64,000 nucleotides of DNA, taken from Phycisphaerae bacterium. Its GTDB lineage: Bacteria > Planctomycetota > Phycisphaerae > Phycisphaerales > UBA1924. The stretch spans positions 1-64,000 of the forward strand of contig JAUIHS010000024.1 in assembly GCA_030432255.1 (NCBI GenBank), given 5' to 3'. The notes below the pieces were generated by a model, which was given only the letters and a program-made list of their open reading frames with translations, had not been told where the DNA came from and did no database searches. Both the position numbers and the translations under genes were made by a program. Shown one piece after another: positions 18,354 through 27,786 of the stretch (within the stretch, counting starts at the first letter, position 1; the number at the start of each line of letters is the position of its first letter).

Positions 18354-19613
18354 ATGCCACGCGTCGCGACGAGGACATCCGGTCGCCGGTCCCGCCCGCT
18401 CTCGGAGGATGAACTCAGGCGCGTTGGTGGGCTGGCATCCCGTCTGCACTCGGAACTCGGTCAACTCGTTCGCGCCCTGCCTGATCATGCGCGGGGTGCG
18501 AGCGGGATGTCACGCCATCTGGAGGTGGTGCGGAACACGTGCCAGCGCATCGTCTCGGCACTTCAGGAGGCGCCCGGGCCGGGGACGGTCACGCTGCTTC
18601 CCGGTGTCAAGGGGTTGCGACAGTTCATCGAGGGTCTTCACGGTTGCGGGTTTGATGCGTCGGAGACGGACGCCGCGGCGGTAGCCGTTGATGGTTTTGA
18701 GCAGTTGATCCAGGAGTTGGCGGGGAGTCATGCTCGGCTTTGCGGTCGGATTGAGGTTTCGGGTGTTGCGGAGGAGGACGTGGTTGCGTTGGGCGAGGTT
18801 GAGGCTCGGAGCGCGTTGTATCAGTCGGCGGCACAGGTGACTGGTCGGAGCGCCGAGGTGAACGTCAGTCTGTACGTGTTTCGACCGAGTCCTGAAAGCC
18901 CGGGGATGATGGAGCGTGCGAGTGCGTTCGGCCTGATCGGGAACTGGGTGCGTCCTGGGGGGATGCCGCTGGTGATCAGTTCGGGCGAGACGGAGTCGAC
19001 GGCGGACGAGAGTGAGGCGACGCTGCTTGATCGTGCACCGGCGAAGGGGCGGACACCGGAGGCGTTGTTGTCGGAGTTCACGACGATGCCGTTACCGACG
19101 GTGACATCGCGCGGCACGGCGCGTGGCAATCTGCTTCAGATTGTGGATCCGAACGTCTCTGCGGAGGGTCGGCTGGTTGATGTGGTGACGGCGACTCGGA
19201 GCATTCATCCGGAGGTGCAGTCGGACACGGGTCGCCGGACCCTGGATCACATCTGGTCGCTGGTGAACTGTCCATCGAAGCATCACGTGTTCGATGTGTA
19301 CCTGCATCGGGACATGGAGCGGCTGTATCGTCCATCGGCGGACGTTCAGCAGTGGAATCCGGGCCTCTCGATTGCGGAAGGTGATCGGTGGGCGACGCGT
19401 CTGCCGGTGGATCTGAAGCTTCAACTGCTGGGTACGGGCGCGCTGGGTACCCGGTGCGAGGCGTATCCACGGATGTCGGAGTTGACGCAGACTCTGCTGG
19501 ATCGGGTGGGTTGGGATGCCGCGGAGTTCGTGGGTTTCCGTTGCGAGGTGGCGTGGCCGGTGTGGCGGAGCGGCATCTGCATGAGCTTCGAGTACGTGGA
19601 CGGGCCGGGCTGA
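18354..19613 (+). CDS. Conserved-looking protein of unknown function (419 aa)
   Basis: No family was recognised. The protein starts with a basic stretch (MPRVATRTSGRRSRP), continues with a helical region (about 20-160) and then a mixed alpha/beta region with DPNVSAEGRLVDVVTATRSI and HHVFDVYLHRDMERLYRPSA. No signal peptide or membrane segment is visible. The open frame continues upstream to 18012, but that part overlaps the divergent HAF gene; ATG 18354 is favoured by coding character and the promoter-like sequence, with an alternative at 18270 (GGAAG upstream). It precedes the metallopeptidase and ATP-grasp genes in the same direction. Confidence 0.6.
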   Translation: MPRVATRTSGRRSRPLSEDELRRVGGLASRLHSELGQLVRALPDHARGASGMSRHLEVVRNTCQRIVSALQEAPGPGTVTLLPGVKGLRQFIEGLHGCGFDASETDAAAVAVDGFEQLIQELAGSHARLCGRIEVSGVAEEDVVALGEVEARSALYQSAAQVTGRSAEVNVSLYVFRPSPESPGMMERASAFGLIGNWVRPGGMPLVISSGETESTADESEATLLDRAPAKGRTPEALLSEFTTMPLPTVTSRGTARGNLLQIVDPNVSAEGRLVDVVTATRSIHPEVQSDTGRRTLDHIWSLVNCPSKHHVFDVYLHRDMERLYRPSADVQQWNPGLSIAEGDRWATRLPVDLKLQLLGTGALGTRCEAYPRMSELTQTLLDRVGWDAAEFVGFRCEVAWPVWRSGICMSFEYVDGPG

Positions 19614-19665
19614 TTCCGGTGCTTTCGGGTGGCACGGTGGGGCGTGCTGTTCTATACATGGCCCC

Positions 19666-20709
19666 ATGGCGTCGAAGCGAGGCAGCACGTCCCGGGGGAG
19701 GGGGGGTGGGTCATGGGCTCGTCAGGGTGATGAGAAGCTCCTTGACAAGCGGCTGTGCGATCTGGGTCTGCGCATCGAGGGCACGGTCCTCGAGCGGCGT
19801 CTGTCGCGGCTGAGTGATGAACTGGCGGAGCGTGGATTCCGCTTCCGACCCAACTACTGGCTGTCCAGCGAGTGGTTCTCGCCGGTGGGGGTGCCGGGGA
19901 TCGCGATTCCGTTTTACCTGGCGCATCCACGGCTCATCCGGCTGGAAGAGTCGATGATGCTGGAGGCGGAGGGGAGTTCGGCGTTGGAGTGCATGAAGAT
20001 CCTGCGTCACGAGGCGGGACACGCGCTGGATCATGCGTACCGGCTGAGCCGTCGGGCACGTTGGCGGCGGCTGTTCGGCTCGGCGTCGCGTGACTATCCG
20101 GATTCGTACCGACCGGAGCCGTACAGCCGCCGCTACGTACTGCATCTCGACAACTGGTATGCACAGAGTCATCCGACGGAGGACTTTGCGGAGACATTTG
20201 CGGTGTGGCTGACCCCGGGTTCGGCGTGGCGTCGTCGTTATGCGAAGTGGCCGGCGCTGAAGAAGCTGGAGTACGTGGATGAACTGATGCAGGAGATTGC
20301 CGATCAGCCGGCGCCGGTGCGCACACGGCGGCGCCATGAACCGATCAGTCGGCTGCGCATGACGTTGCGCGAGCATTACCAGGAGCGGCAGGCGCGGTAC
20401 GGGGCGGAGAACGTCTCGGTGTACGACCGGGATCTCCGGCGGATGTTCTCGGATTCAGAGCGGGGCTACGAGGCGGCATCGGTGTTCCTGAGACGGGCGC
20501 GCCCGCAGTTGCGGCGCGTGGTATCGCGTTGGTCCGGTGCATACCAGTATGCGATTGATGGTGTGATCGAGGAGATGATCAAGCGGAGTCGTGCGTTGCG
20601 ACTGCGTCGGCATCGCGGGTCGGAGGAGACCTTCCGCGACGTGATTTCGATGCTGACGGTGCAGGCGATGAACCAGATGAGTAGCGGGCGAGCACGTTAC
20701 GTGCTGTGA
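19666..20709 (+). CDS. Putative zinc-dependent metallopeptidase
   Basis: This 347-residue protein has a zincin signature: H-E-x-x-H in LRHEAGHALDHAYRLS (about residues 110-125) with a downstream acidic motif, TEDFAETFAVWLTPGSAWR, that could supply the third ligand. Charge-rich helices follow (RRRYAKWPALKKLEYVDELM). No signal peptide is seen. It matches the group annotated as putative zinc-binding metallopeptidases often found next to ATP-grasp ligases. The next gene, only 7 bases downstream, is exactly such a ligase, so the two may act on one peptide-like substrate. There is no clear RBS; a TATACA hexamer sits 7 bases before the start. Confidence 0.75.
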   Translation: MASKRGSTSRGRGGGSWARQGDEKLLDKRLCDLGLRIEGTVLERRLSRLSDELAERGFRFRPNYWLSSEWFSPVGVPGIAIPFYLAHPRLIRLEESMMLEAEGSSALECMKILRHEAGHALDHAYRLSRRARWRRLFGSASRDYPDSYRPEPYSRRYVLHLDNWYAQSHPTEDFAETFAVWLTPGSAWRRRYAKWPALKKLEYVDELMQEIADQPAPVRTRRRHEPISRLRMTLREHYQERQARYGAENVSVYDRDLRRMFSDSERGYEAASVFLRRARPQLRRVVSRWSGAYQYAIDGVIEEMIKRSRALRLRRHRGSEETFRDVISMLTVQAMNQMSSGRARYVL

Positions 20710-20716
20710 GGCTGCC

Positions 20717-21736
20717 ATGCGTCGACGTCGAATCCTGGTGATGATACCGGCGGAGCACGATCCGCTTCCGGTCGATCTTTCGGGGATGTCGGAGAGGGAC
20801 ATTGCGCCCTTCAAAACGGAGTACGACGTGGTGGCGACGCTGGAGTCGCTGGGGCATGAAGTGCGCCCCCTCGGCGTGGAGAGTGACATCGATGTTCTCG
20901 GCGAAGCGGTGAAGGAGTTCCGGCCGCACGTGGTCTTCAACCTGATCGAAGAGTTTGCGCACCGCGGCATGAACGTGGCGTACGTCCTCGGCTACCTCGA
21001 GATGATCCGTCAGTCGTACACGGGCTGCAATCCGGTCGGGATGATCCTGTCCAACGACAAGGCGATGCAGCGCAAGATCCTGCGTCATCACCGGATTCAC
21101 ACACCGGACTTCATCATCGTACGGCAGGGATGCGCGGTGCGACGTCCCAAGCGGCTGGAGTTTCCGTTGATCGTGAAGGCCCTGACGCTGCACGGATCAG
21201 TCGGCATTTCCCAGGCCTCGGTGGTGCGCGATGACGAGCGTCTGGAGGAACGGGTTCGCTTCATGCACGAGCACACTGGTGACCACGTGATCGTGGAGCG
21301 GTTCATCGAGGGGCGTGAGTTGTACGTGGGGATGCTCGGCAACAGGCGGATCGAGACGTTCCCGCTGTGGGAACTGCACATCGACCGACTGCCGGAGGGA
21401 AGCCCGCTGATTGCCACAGGCAAGCTCAAGTGGGACCTGCGCTACCAGGAGCGGGTGGGTGTGAAGACGGAGGTGGCCAGGGACATTCCGGACGCGCTGG
21501 AGCGTCGGATCATTGCCGTATGCAAGCGCGCCTACCGGGTGCTGCAGCAGACCGGGTACTGCAGGATGGACCTGCGCCTCGACGCCGCCGGGCGCCCATG
21601 GCTGATCGAGTCGAACCCGAATCCGCAGTTGTCATTCGGAGAGGACTTCGCGGAGGCCGCTGAAGCGGGCGGCACGCCGTATCCTCAGTTGATTCAACGG
21701 ATCGTGAACCTCGGGTTGCGGTATCGGGTGGAGTGA
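20717..21736 (+). CDS. ATP-grasp ligase (D-Ala-D-Ala ligase-like)
   Basis: This 339-residue protein has an ATP-grasp fold: an N-terminal domain (RRRILVMIPAEHD), the ATP-binding region FPLIVKALTLHGSVGISQAS, an acidic hinge VERFIEGRELYVGMLG, and metal-binding residues in GYCRMDLRLDAAGRPWLIE followed by SNPNPQLS. This is the pattern of D-alanine-D-alanine and related carboxylate-amine ligases. The substrate is not predictable; it is not clustered with peptidoglycan genes. Translation is probably coupled to the upstream metallopeptidase (7-base gap) and the downstream membrane gene. Confidence 0.85.
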   Translation: MRRRRILVMIPAEHDPLPVDLSGMSERDIAPFKTEYDVVATLESLGHEVRPLGVESDIDVLGEAVKEFRPHVVFNLIEEFAHRGMNVAYVLGYLEMIRQSYTGCNPVGMILSNDKAMQRKILRHHRIHTPDFIIVRQGCAVRRPKRLEFPLIVKALTLHGSVGISQASVVRDDERLEERVRFMHEHTGDHVIVERFIEGRELYVGMLGNRRIETFPLWELHIDRLPEGSPLIATGKLKWDLRYQERVGVKTEVARDIPDALERRIIAVCKRAYRVLQQTGYCRMDLRLDAAGRPWLIESNPNPQLSFGEDFAEAAEAGGTPYPQLIQRIVNLGLRYRVE

Positions 21737-21743
21737 GGCAGTG

Positions 21744-22901
21744 ATGGATGAGCGACCTGATCGGAGCGAGTCGGAACAGGGCGGGACTGAGTCGCCCATG
21801 ATTGAGTGCCCCGCGTGCGCGGAGTCCATCAGGTCGGCTGCCCGCAAGTGTCGCTACTGTGGTGAGTACCTTGAGACATGCGAGCGCTGTGGCGCCGTTC
21901 GGGCCGCGAGCCTGCCTTGCTCAGTGTGCAGGCCGGCACCTGTGACACCGCCGGAGGTACCCCCGTCCGCACCGTCGGAGGCAGTGCCGTCTGCACCGAC
22001 GCCGTCGCCTGTAACGACGGTCCACGAGCCACTGAAGTCAGAGGCTGGCATGTCGACCTCCGGTCGTCACGGGCACTACGAGTTTCGCGGTTCCGGTGGC
22101 GGTCTGCTGTTCCTCTATCTCATTCGTCTGCTGTTGTTCCTGGCCGTTCCGGCCTGCCTGTTCTTCATCCTGGTGCAGACCAGTCTCGGGCTGATTGATC
22201 GCGGCCTTGATCTGCTGCCTCCGGGGCTGCCGACCGAGGTTCAGGACGTTGTTGACATGGGCAAGTCCGTGTCGGGACAGGTTGGTGTGCTGGGATCGAT
22301 CATCATCCTGATTGCAGTGGTGGTCATGATCATTCTCGTCAAGCATGCGATTCAGCACTACCGAGTCCGTAACACATGGGTCTTCGGACAGCGCCTCGAG
22401 TACCACGATGGATGCCTGGGCGTCTTTGCGAACCGTCTTGCCAACATCTTTCTGTTGATCATCACACTCGGGATCGCCATGCCGTGGGTGATCGCTCGCA
22501 ATCGTCGCTTCTTCCACCGCAGTTGCTTTGTGCGAGGCCGGCGCGGACACTATCTCGATTTCACCGGGCGAGGTGGTGATGCACTTGGCTTCATGCTTGT
22601 CACCGTCCTGCTGATTCCGCTCATCATCCTGTCACTGGGGCTCATCGGTCTCGCTGTCAGCTGGCTCTGGGCACGATGGGACCAGTCGAACATCCAGGTG
22701 CCGGACAGGAGTGGCGAGTTGCACAAGGTCAAGTTCAGCGGGGACTTTGGAGGCTACTTCGGGGTCGTCTTCGTCGGGTGGCTTCTCACCCTCCTGACCA
22801 TCGGGCTGTACTACCCGTGGGCCGTTGTCAGACGATGGCGGTGGCTGGCGGCCAGAACGTCGGTTCCCGATCCCGTGATGCCACCCTTTCACCGCGCCTG
22901 A
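21744..22901 (+). CDS. Zinc-ribbon membrane protein with DUF898 (YjgN-like) region
   Basis: The N-terminus has two double-CxxC zinc-ribbon elements: IECPACAES ... CRYCGEYLE and CERCGAV ... CSVC. A Pro-rich linker follows, then about five hydrophobic segments (including GGGLLFLYLIRLLLFLAVPA and LGSIIILIAVVVMIILV) with RNTWVFGQRLEYHDG and HYLDFTGRGGDALGF, typical of DUF898/YjgN proteins. It is an inner-membrane protein of unknown activity. GTG 21741 is an alternative start one codon upstream. It ends near an imperfect hairpin at 22939-22974. Confidence 0.72.
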   Translation: MDERPDRSESEQGGTESPMIECPACAESIRSAARKCRYCGEYLETCERCGAVRAASLPCSVCRPAPVTPPEVPPSAPSEAVPSAPTPSPVTTVHEPLKSEAGMSTSGRHGHYEFRGSGGGLLFLYLIRLLLFLAVPACLFFILVQTSLGLIDRGLDLLPPGLPTEVQDVVDMGKSVSGQVGVLGSIIILIAVVVMIILVKHAIQHYRVRNTWVFGQRLEYHDGCLGVFANRLANIFLLIITLGIAMPWVIARNRRFFHRSCFVRGRRGHYLDFTGRGGDALGFMLVTVLLIPLIILSLGLIGLAVSWLWARWDQSNIQVPDRSGELHKVKFSGDFGGYFGVVFVGWLLTLLTIGLYYPWAVVRRWRWLAARTSVPDPVMPPFHRA

Positions 22902-22938
22902 CGGCCTGGGGCAACTACGGTGACGACAGACTCAAATG

Positions 22939-22974
22939 GCGACCGCGACGATCTGCGATTGTCGCCGCGGCCGC
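22939..22974. terminator. Bidirectional hairpin between convergent genes
   Basis: A 14-base arm (22939-22952) pairs with 22961-22974 with two A-C mismatches and a terminal wobble; the loop is 8 bases. It lies between the converging ends of the DUF898 gene and the dockerin-like exported gene and may terminate both. Confidence 0.4.
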
Positions 22975-22989
22975 CGGCCCATGACAGGT

Positions 22990-23976
22990 TCAGTCACACT
23001 CGGCTCCCCAGCGGTCGAGGAGTTCGTTGAGGTCCTGGAAGTCGACGTAACCGTCGCCGTTGACATCGCCGTCCTGCCACGGTTCGACATCAAGTCCCCA
23101 GGTGTCGAGCAGCGCATTGAGATCCGCGAATGTCACCACCCGGTCTCCGTCGAAGTCTCCGGGGCAGGGGAGTGGTTCATCGACCCATGCCAGTCCGCTG
23201 CAGACGAATCCGAGTTGTCCGATGGGAGGGCTTGCGATGCCGGTGGCGAGGTTGACGGTGCGAACCTCTCCGTCCGGAGTGGAGACCATCCAGAGCGTCT
23301 GGTCGTCATCACTGAAGTCAAGTCCGCCGAGTGACCATGCGTCGAAGCCGAGGCCGTTGGTGCCGACCTGAGTCGTCTCGGCGGTGAGTGGGTTCACGAT
23401 CACGATGGCATCGAGGTCATTGCTGAGCGCGTACATCGTGCCCGTGATCGGGTGGACGGCGAGGCCGGTGATGTCGGTGCCTCCGCCCGTCGTGGCGCCG
23501 AAGAACTCGCCCACGGGTCCGAGGTCACCCACCTCGCTGACGCGATAGAGCACGGTGCCGGAGGGGCCCGGGTTGTCCGGATCGACGAAGTCCGGGTCGA
23601 GCGCAAACCAGAAGCCGCCCGCGGGATTGGCCGCGACACCGCCGAAGGAGTTGGTCTCGAATCCGAGTGGCCCGAGCCAGTTGGTCTCCAGGTCGGTGAT
23701 CAACTCCCAGAGTCCGACAGGCGTACCGCCCGTGGACGAGGACGTTGTGATGTAGTAGCCGCTGTAGAGTCCGTTGAGATCAATGCCACGAACGAAATTG
23801 CCCGCGAGGGCGTGGTAGGGATAGATCTCGCTCGTGTCATCGAGCGCGAACTGATGCAGGACATCGGGGTTCGACGGGACGTTCACGGCAACAAGTGAAC
23901 CGTTCACACCTGCCTCAGCGGAACCGATGAGCCCCGAGAGTGAGGCGGCAACGACAGTCTTGAGCATGCGTGGCAT
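22990..23976 (-). CDS. Exported protein with dockerin-like C-terminus
   Basis: This 328-residue protein starts with a signal peptide (MPRMLKTVVAASLSGLIGSAEA). The body contains beta-propeller-like segments (GLAVHPITGTMYALSNDLDA, then LTAETTQVGTNGLGFDAWS) resembling DUF4394-type or similar lactonase-like domains without clear catalytic residues. The C-terminus has two loops, DFDGDRVVTFADLNALLDTWG and DVNGDGYVDFQDLNELLDRWG. ATG 23976 is supported by AAGGAGGTG with 6-base spacing; a further 46 in-frame upstream codons lack this. Extracellular location is likely, the role unknown. Confidence 0.78.
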   Translation of the reverse strand: MPRMLKTVVAASLSGLIGSAEAGVNGSLVAVNVPSNPDVLHQFALDDTSEIYPYHALAGNFVRGIDLNGLYSGYYITTSSSTGGTPVGLWELITDLETNWLGPLGFETNSFGGVAANPAGGFWFALDPDFVDPDNPGPSGTVLYRVSEVGDLGPVGEFFGATTGGGTDITGLAVHPITGTMYALSNDLDAIVIVNPLTAETTQVGTNGLGFDAWSLGGLDFSDDDQTLWMVSTPDGEVRTVNLATGIASPPIGQLGFVCSGLAWVDEPLPCPGDFDGDRVVTFADLNALLDTWGLDVEPWQDGDVNGDGYVDFQDLNELLDRWGAECD

Positions 23977-24206
23977 GGCCCACCTCCTTGCAAAGAACCG
24001 AATTGTTGAGTGCCCTCGGAATGGGAAATCAGGAGCGCGATTTCTTACACACATCATACCGCGCGGCCTCATCAAAAACGACATCTGAAGGAGCCACTCG
24101 ATACTGAAAAGCACCGGAACGCGGGGGGATACGCACCGGGCACGCGGCGCGGCCTTCCCTGTTGTTGTTGCTGGAGCGGGGCTGATTTGTGCGATATTGT
24201 CTAGCG

Positions 24207-27200
24207 ATGGTTTCGTGTCCTTCCTGTTCGACGCCGATCCCGGAAGGTGAACTCACCTGTCCGACGTGTGGTGCGGATGCGCCGGTGCCGGCCGGTGCGG
24301 ATCCGATGCCGCCGTCCGAGCAGACCACCGCGGACCTGCAGTGCGCACCAGGGCTCTACGCGCGGGGCGATGTCGTGATCGGGCGGTACGAGATCCTGTC
24401 GGAAACCAGGGAGGGCGGCATGGGCCGTCTCTACCGGGCACTCGACACCGATATGGACACCGAGGTGGCCCTCAAGTTCCTGAGCGACTTTGATGCCGGG
24501 AACCAGGAGCACCTGCAACAGTTGCGCCGCGAAGTGGACCTGAGTCGCAGGGTCTCACATGACAACGTCTGCCGCGTGCATGACCTGCAACATGATCGCG
24601 GCCACTACTTCATTGTGATGCAATGGGTGTCCGGGCAGGATCTCCGTACGGTCCTGAAGAAGCGTGGCGATCATTTCTCCATCAGCTATCTCATCCAGAT
24701 GGCGAAGGAGATCTGTGCCGGTCTTGATGCCTCGCATCGCAACGACGTGATTCACCGCGACCTGAAACCCGCCAACATCATGATCGATGAGGACGGATCC
24801 GCGCGCATCACGGACTTCGGCATCGCATCTGATCACACGGAGCCTCGCCGCGAGGTCCTGGGCACGCCCGAGTATGTCGCCCCGGAGCAGCGCATCGAGG
24901 GGCGGGCAGATGCCAGGTCGGACCTGTTCTCGCTGGGGTGCGTGTTGTTTGAGATGTTCAGTGGAAAGCCGTTGCGGGACGGCGATCTGGCGCGACGGAT
25001 CAGGGGTAATGACAACGACGCCGAGAGGGCTGTGAAGGAACTTCCTGACGTCCACGCGGAACTGGCGAGTGTCGATGGACACATCCGCGAGGTGATCGCA
25101 GCGTGTCTTGCGATTGATCCCGATGATCGACCCGCATCAGCGCAGGATGTCGCCGATCGGCTGGATCCGCCGACTCCGGTTGGCCCGGCTGCACAGGTGC
25201 CTCCCGCGCGCAGGCGGAACTGGGGGGCGGCACTGGGGTACGGCGTGGTCGTGGCAGGTGTCATCACGGCCGCCGCGATCCTGCTGCCCACGAAGCCTCC
25301 GGTTGCGCCGCCCGCGACTTCGGTTGACGAGATCGTGCCTGCGGATGTGCGAGCCGAGGACCGGGTCCGGGATCTCTGGAATGCGGTACATGACATCAAT
25401 CAGGACCCGGCGCACCGCATGAGGGCGGCGCTGCTCGCGGAACAACTGCCGCAGGTCGTCGAGGCACAGTCCTTTGCACCGGACATCGTGGGCACGACGC
25501 TTCGGTCCGGAAGTGGTCCGATCGAGTACAACGCCGTGTCGTCGGATGGAACGACCGGCAGTCGTCACTCGCAGCAGTTCCGGCAGACGCTGCCGTCGCA
25601 TGCCTTTGATGTGGTCTGCCTGAGTTCGGATGGCACAGCAGCGGTGGGGGCTTCAGGGGGCATCATCCAGATCACCGACAGTCGGTTCGGGGCCACGCAG
25701 GAGCTCAGGCGGATCACGGGTGCCGGGGTGGTGTCGAGCATTGCCGCGAGCGCCGGTGCGCGTCGGGTCCTGACGGGTTGTGCTGACGGCACGGTGAACA
25801 TCTATGAGCGTGGGGCTCACATCGCAACTGGGTCTCATGGGTCACCGGTTGACTTCGTGGACATCGGCGACGGCGGCAATGTGATCCTCGTTGCGGGCCA
25901 GGATGGCGAAGTGCGCATCTGGTCCATCGACGTTTCGGACCAGTTGATCGATGGCCGCATGATCGAGGGTGGTGCTTCGCTGTCGGGTGCGCGACTCAGT
26001 CGTGACGGTCGGTACTGCGTGACGTGGTCGCGCGAGGCGGTGCGTCTCTGGAACGCCGCGACGGGCGAGCCGGTGCTTGCGCTTGCCGGCGAGCGGTACC
26101 GTGGTGCCCGACTGGTCCGGATGCCGCCCGAGAGAATGAAGGGCGCGGCGGTTCTGCTGGTGATCGAGGAAGGCCCCGGGGAGGGGGACGATATCGTGCG
26201 GGTCTACGAACTGGACCTTGCCAGCGACAGCCAGGTGGTTGCCCGGACACCGCTGTACCATCGCGGCCGGGTGTCGAGTGTGAACTGCGATCCGTTGTGT
26301 CGTCGGGTGATCACGGGTTGCGAGGATGGCATGGTTCGCGTGTGGGAGTTTCCGCACATCAAGGGAGCGCAACTGTCGCGGGGAGTTCGCTCGGCGAGTT
26401 TCAGCCGTGCAGGTGATGCGTTCCTGATGTTGGCGCGGGGCGGAGAACGGCTCGAGTCATGGGAGCGCGCGGGTGAAGACAAGGCGTGGATTCATGCGGT
26501 GATCGAACTGGATGGCCACGTCAACCAGGCGGTGATGGCGGGACGTCAGGGTCAGTACATCGCGCTGGTCACGGATATTGGTGAACTGCGAGTCCTCGAT
26601 CGAGCCACGCACGACATCATCTCGGAGTCGGCGCCGGGTCGGGCCACCTGGATCACGGCAACCGCATCCGGGCATCGGATCGCGGCGGCGCGTCAGGATG
26701 GCATTGCGATCATCGACATGGAAGTTGATCCAGGCGCCGTGATGCAGGAGGTGACGTGTTCGGAGAGTTCTCCGTATCGCGTCTGTGTGACTCCGGGGTG
26801 TGAATTGCTGGGCGTTGCGTTGCTGTCAGGCCGGGTGGAGGTGCACGACCTGCGCGATCCGATGCGGCGCCCCCTCGAGTTCCCGGGTGTTGAGAATGTG
26901 CGCCTGATCGACTTCGGTCCACCGGCGCCGACGTCAACGGGGAGTTTCGCGGCGTGCATCGAGGATTGCGCGCGTGAATCCGTCGTCGGTACGGAGGCGT
27001 ATGAACGGTGCGTTCAGTCGTGTCACCAGTCGTTGCAGGACGGCGGCATCTGGGCGTTCCTGGCGGTTGACGCCGGAACGCGCACGGTGACGACCTGGAA
27101 CATCACCGACGATCTCTCGGTTCGTCAGATCGGCGAACTTCGTCACGACGGCGGTCTGAACGATGCGGAGTTCACGGCGTCGGGTTGGGTGATGACGACT

Positions 27201-27452
27201 GAGCACCAGGTGGGTGTGAATCTCTGGGAGCCGCGGGGCGAATTGATTGCCCGTCTTGATGACTGGCCCGCCCAGATCCAGGCGGCGGCGATAGATGCAT
27301 CGCAGCGTCACCTCCTGGTGGTGGATGCGGATCACGGCTGGCGTCGTTCGCTTCCGTGGGCCTTTGATGTTCCGGTGGATGGCGTGCTGGAGTGGGCGGA
27401 AGAGCGGAGCGGAGTGGACCGTGAGCGAGCGGAGGCCCTGAGGGCACGTTAG
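24207..27452 (+). CDS. Membrane Ser/Thr protein kinase with zinc ribbon and beta-propeller-like C-terminus
   Basis: The 1081-residue protein has an N-terminal zinc ribbon (C4, C7, C18, C21), a kinase domain at about 60-320 (K90 in VALKFL; HRDLKPAN with D185; DFG with D203; GTPEYVAPEQ), a transmembrane helix at about 341-360, and a C-terminal half of WD40/PQQ-like repeats (CADGTVNIYERG, ITGCEDGMVRVWEFP). The kinase is cytoplasmic and the propeller probably periplasmic. Residues 917-939 form CX3C-X13-CX3C, nearly the same as in the next gene. Start ATG 24207 is chosen; a GTG at 24189 is also in frame. A TATTGT hexamer ends 6 bases before the ATG. Confidence 0.9.
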   Translation: MVSCPSCSTPIPEGELTCPTCGADAPVPAGADPMPPSEQTTADLQCAPGLYARGDVVIGRYEILSETREGGMGRLYRALDTDMDTEVALKFLSDFDAGNQEHLQQLRREVDLSRRVSHDNVCRVHDLQHDRGHYFIVMQWVSGQDLRTVLKKRGDHFSISYLIQMAKEICAGLDASHRNDVIHRDLKPANIMIDEDGSARITDFGIASDHTEPRREVLGTPEYVAPEQRIEGRADARSDLFSLGCVLFEMFSGKPLRDGDLARRIRGNDNDAERAVKELPDVHAELASVDGHIREVIAACLAIDPDDRPASAQDVADRLDPPTPVGPAAQVPPARRRNWGAALGYGVVVAGVITAAAILLPTKPPVAPPATSVDEIVPADVRAEDRVRDLWNAVHDINQDPAHRMRAALLAEQLPQVVEAQSFAPDIVGTTLRSGSGPIEYNAVSSDGTTGSRHSQQFRQTLPSHAFDVVCLSSDGTAAVGASGGIIQITDSRFGATQELRRITGAGVVSSIAASAGARRVLTGCADGTVNIYERGAHIATGSHGSPVDFVDIGDGGNVILVAGQDGEVRIWSIDVSDQLIDGRMIEGGASLSGARLSRDGRYCVTWSREAVRLWNAATGEPVLALAGERYRGARLVRMPPERMKGAAVLLVIEEGPGEGDDIVRVYELDLASDSQVVARTPLYHRGRVSSVNCDPLCRRVITGCEDGMVRVWEFPHIKGAQLSRGVRSASFSRAGDAFLMLARGGERLESWERAGEDKAWIHAVIELDGHVNQAVMAGRQGQYIALVTDIGELRVLDRATHDIISESAPGRATWITATASGHRIAAARQDGIAIIDMEVDPGAVMQEVTCSESSPYRVCVTPGCELLGVALLSGRVEVHDLRDPMRRPLEFPGVENVRLIDFGPPAPTSTGSFAACIEDCARESVVGTEAYERCVQSCHQSLQDGGIWAFLAVDAGTRTVTTWNITDDLSVRQIGELRHDGGLNDAEFTASGWVMTTEHQVGVNLWEPRGELIARLDDWPAQIQAAAIDASQRHLLVVDADHGWRRSLPWAFDVPVDGVLEWAEERSGVDRERAEALRAR

Positions 27453-27786
27453 GTTTTGTTTCGTATTAACTGATGGATTGTGGCGTTGATATGGGTTTGC
27501 GGATGATCGCAAGATGCTGACAGGTCGGAGGATGCGTCTGGAACCGGCGGAAAGTGCGCCTTCGGTGGGGGCGTTGTGTGTGGTCGCGCCGGGTGCGTCC
27601 GAAAATGCGGGCATTTTGGCACGACTTCGGCGTCGCAGTCGATGTTCCGTTAAGCTGGGCGAACATTTCTTGCTTTCAGATACAAGACCAGTCGGGGATC
27701 ACATGCGTGTCAAGGCCTACACGAGGGGCGGCGGGGGCAGGCATTTCCTTGTGTGCCGCAGTGCGCGCCGCCGGGTTTATGCTGCG

